Below are positions 61,958 through 64,000 of a stretch of DNA of 64,000 nt, piece by piece. The stretch lies in contig NZ_VSEY01000021.1 in NCBI RefSeq assembly GCF_008086045.1, positions 124,001 through 188,000 of the forward strand, in the 5' to 3' direction. Position 1 is the stretch's first letter. Every line of letters begins with the position of its first letter. This DNA comes from Nonomuraea sp. PA05. Its GTDB lineage: Bacteria > Actinomycetota > Actinomycetes > Streptosporangiales > Streptosporangiaceae. The notes under the pieces are model-generated. The model had not been told where the DNA came from. It did not search any database and saw only the letters and a list, made by a program, of their open reading frames with translations. A program made the position numbers and the translations under genes.

Positions 61958-64000
61958 ATGCCCCCGACTCGAGGTTGGGACATGGGCTCGCGAAACCGGT
62001 CAATTCGGTTCAAGATCTTTTTATTGCTGCTGCTACCCCTCCTGTCTCTGAGCGCGCTCTGGGGTTTCGTCCTCAACCTCACCATGGGCGACGCGCAGTC
62101 ACTGCTCCGCGCGAACACGCTCTACGACACGATCGGCGTCACCTCCACCGACCTGGGATTACAGCTTCAGGCCGAACGCGTGCGCTCCGCGGAGGCGCTC
62201 ACCACGCGTAAGCTCACCGAGGTGCTCGGCGGCCAGCGCGCCCGCACCGACAAGGCCGTCGCCGACTTCAGGCAGGCCGTCACGGACGCCGGCGGCGCGG
62301 TCGGCGACGACCTCAGCCGCTCGCTCGACAACCTCAACATGGCACTCGACAGGCTCGCCCTGATCCGGTCGGACATCGACAACGGGATCAGCTCCCGCCT
62401 GGTCGGCCTGACCGAGTACAACCGCGTGCTCGACGCCATCTTCCAGCTCTACGACCACCTCATCTCCGTCTCCGACCTGGAGATCTTCCAGCAGGCGTCG
62501 TCGCTGCAGGCCATGGGCATGGCCAGGGAGTACATCGCCAGGGAGCACGCGCTGGCCATCGGCGCGCTGGCCGACAGGCGGCTCACCCCGCAGGAGACGG
62601 CCGCCTTCACCGAGTACGCGGCCTCCAGGAAGTTCCTGCACTCGCGCGGCCTGGCCGGGCTCGAAGTGACGCTGCGCAGGCCGTACGAGCAGATCTTCGC
62701 CACCGAGCCGTTCCTCACCTTCGCCACCATGGAGTCGCGCGTCATCAAGACCGGCGCGCCTCCCCCCGACGAGGACGGCTGGCACCGCGCGGTCGACAAG
62801 CTCACCGCCCGCCTCGACGACCTCGGCAAGACCTCCTCCGACACCCTGGCCGCCCGAACGTCGCAGGCCGCGACCGGCACCGTCGTGGAGATCGCCATCG
62901 CGGGCGGTCTCGGCTTGATCGCCGTGCTCGCGTCGATCATCATCTCTGTACGCTTCGGTCGCCGGCTGGCCGGAGAGCTGGCAGGGCTGCGCACCGCCGC
63001 GGTCGAGCTGTCGCGCGAGCGGCTGCCCGACATCGTGGCGCGGCTGCGCAGGGGCGAGGACGTCGACGTGCGGAAGGAGGCCAAGTCGATCAAGGTGAGC
63101 GGTTCCGCTGAGATCACCGACGTGGCCAGGGCCTTCGGGTACGTGCAGCGCACCGCCGTGACGGCGGCCGTCGGCCAGGCAGCGCTGCGGCGCGGCGTCG
63201 GCCAGGTCTTCCTCAACCTCGCCCGGCGCAAGCAGGGCCTGCTGCACCGCCAGCTCGCGCTGCTCGACGGCATGCAGCGCCGTACGCACGCCCCCGACAG
63301 GCTGGAGGAGCTCTTCCGCCTGGACCACCTGACCACCCGCATGCGGCGGCACGCCGAGAGCCTGATCGTGCTGTCGGGCGCCGCGCCGGGGCGGGCCTGG
63401 CGCAAGCCGGTGCCCGTGATCGACATCGTGCGCGCCGCGGTCGCCGAGATCGAGGACTACACCAGGGTCTCCGTGGAGACGATGCCCGCGGGAGCCATCG
63501 ACGGCACCGCCGCGGCCGACGTCACCCACCTGCTGGCCGAGCTGGTCGAGAACGCCACCATCTACTCGCCGCCCGACACCGTGGTCCAGGTGCGCGGCGA
63601 CCTGGTCAGCAACGGCTACGTCATCGAGATCGAGGACAAGGGGCTCGGGCTGCCGGCCACCGAGTACGCGCGGTTCAACGCGCTGCTCGCCGCGCCCCCC
63701 GAGTTCGACCTGGCCGACAGCGACCAGCTCGGCCTCTTCGTGGTCGCCACGCTGGCCCAGCGGCACGGCATCAAGGTGCTGCTGCGCCGCTCGCCGTTCG
63801 GCGGCACCACGGTCATCGTGCTGGTGCCGCGCTCGGTGGTGACCGAGCAGTCCGCGCTGGAGGCGGCCGGCGGCGACGGCAAGGCCGCGCTGCCGAACAG
63901 GACGAGGAAGAAGGCGCTCGCGGTCGTGAGCTCCGGCACCCACGCGGGGCTGCCGAGGCGGGTGCGGCAGACCAATCTGGCGCCCCAGCTCAACAACGTG
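61958..64000 (+). CDS. NIT-HAMP sensor histidine-kinase-like ATPase, 3' end outside window
   Basis: 681 codons to the window edge with no stop. Same layout as the gene at 4711: TM1 (~15-38), NIT-type sensor domain, TM2 (~308-333), HAMP, ALRRGVGQVFLNLARRKQGLLHRQL helical segment, HATPase with ELVENATIYSPP and IEDKGLGLP, then a C-terminal tail. N-box position is about residue 525 in both, and both start MPPTRG; they are clear paralogues. AAGG precedes ATG 61958. The conservon partners (roadblock, DUF742, GTPase) may lie just beyond the right edge; this cannot be seen. Confidence 0.88.
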   Translation, partial: MPPTRGWDMGSRNRSIRFKIFLLLLLPLLSLSALWGFVLNLTMGDAQSLLRANTLYDTIGVTSTDLGLQLQAERVRSAEALTTRKLTEVLGGQRARTDKAVADFRQAVTDAGGAVGDDLSRSLDNLNMALDRLALIRSDIDNGISSRLVGLTEYNRVLDAIFQLYDHLISVSDLEIFQQASSLQAMGMAREYIAREHALAIGALADRRLTPQETAAFTEYAASRKFLHSRGLAGLEVTLRRPYEQIFATEPFLTFATMESRVIKTGAPPPDEDGWHRAVDKLTARLDDLGKTSSDTLAARTSQAATGTVVEIAIAGGLGLIAVLASIIISVRFGRRLAGELAGLRTAAVELSRERLPDIVARLRRGEDVDVRKEAKSIKVSGSAEITDVARAFGYVQRTAVTAAVGQAALRRGVGQVFLNLARRKQGLLHRQLALLDGMQRRTHAPDRLEELFRLDHLTTRMRRHAESLIVLSGAAPGRAWRKPVPVIDIVRAAVAEIEDYTRVSVETMPAGAIDGTAAADVTHLLAELVENATIYSPPDTVVQVRGDLVSNGYVIEIEDKGLGLPATEYARFNALLAAPPEFDLADSDQLGLFVVATLAQRHGIKVLLRRSPFGGTTVIVLVPRSVVTEQSALEAAGGDGKAALPNRTRKKALAVVSSGTHAGLPRRVRQTNLAPQLNNV

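Overview
This 64 kb window is GC-rich chromosomal DNA from a filamentous actinomycete. Evidence includes the GC-ending codon use, GTG starts, conservon-type sensor kinases, an OsaA/OsaB-like pair, DUF3151, a class I lysyl-tRNA synthetase and a pyrE-dedA-fba-DUF3151-purA block. The overall flavour suggests Streptosporangiales (Nonomuraea-like), but this is inference, not a database result. I see no complete mobile element, phage, CRISPR array, rRNA or tRNA.

Layout. 0-8.4 kb: 3' part of class I lysS, a P-loop kinase, a GT2 transferase, a ketopantoate-reductase-like enzyme, small membrane proteins, an orphan nitrate-sensing (NIT) histidine kinase, a secreted beta-propeller, an MBL hydrolase and a 46-residue zinc-ribbon protein. 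8.6-12.9 kb: a short second-type Rho, an RlmA-type 23S rRNA methyltransferase and an S9-peptidase-like protein that has lost its catalytic Ser and His. 13-19.7 kb: a signalling island with a SpoIIE/PP2C phosphatase divergent from a seven-HAMP hybrid kinase and its response regulator. 19.8-24.4 kb: a NYN-domain protein, an ECF sigma factor fused to an anti-sigma-like zinc finger, membrane segment and extracytoplasmic domain, and a protein with a vestigial GGDEF fold.

24.5-37.3 kb is housekeeping: pyrE, dedA, fba, DUF3151, purA, GNAT, GDPD, corA, purD, purC, a MurA-family enzyme and an HTH regulator with a nucleotide-cyclase-like domain. A strongly base-paired 132-nt element lies between corA and purD, and purA has a terminator-like hairpin in its short leader. 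37.6-49.1 kb is accessory: rhodanese, EamA transporter, an LPMO that appears to lack its second copper-binding His, TetR/epimerase, a HisC-type aminotransferase, a Ser/Thr kinase, LysR/SDR, a decayed secreted-protein fragment, a serine beta-lactamase-like hydrolase and a Nudix-HTH regulator.

49.2-58.5 kb is a surface-glycan locus: DUF4434 protein, two GT4 transferases, a UDP-ManNAc-type dehydrogenase, a UDP-GlcNAc 2-epimerase and a CgeB/GT2 fusion. WecB and WecC together would supply UDP-ManNAcA, so a teichuronic-acid-like polymer is the likely product. 58.5-64 kb holds a lipoprotein, a spermidine-dehydrogenase-like flavoprotein translationally coupled to a PrsW-type intramembrane protease, and a second NIT histidine kinase running off the right edge.

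Recurring themes are signalling enzymes whose catalytic residues have been lost, and tandem repeats grown out of the 3' ends of genes at convergent junctions. Start codons were chosen by ribosome-binding sites and family alignment from memory; no search was run.
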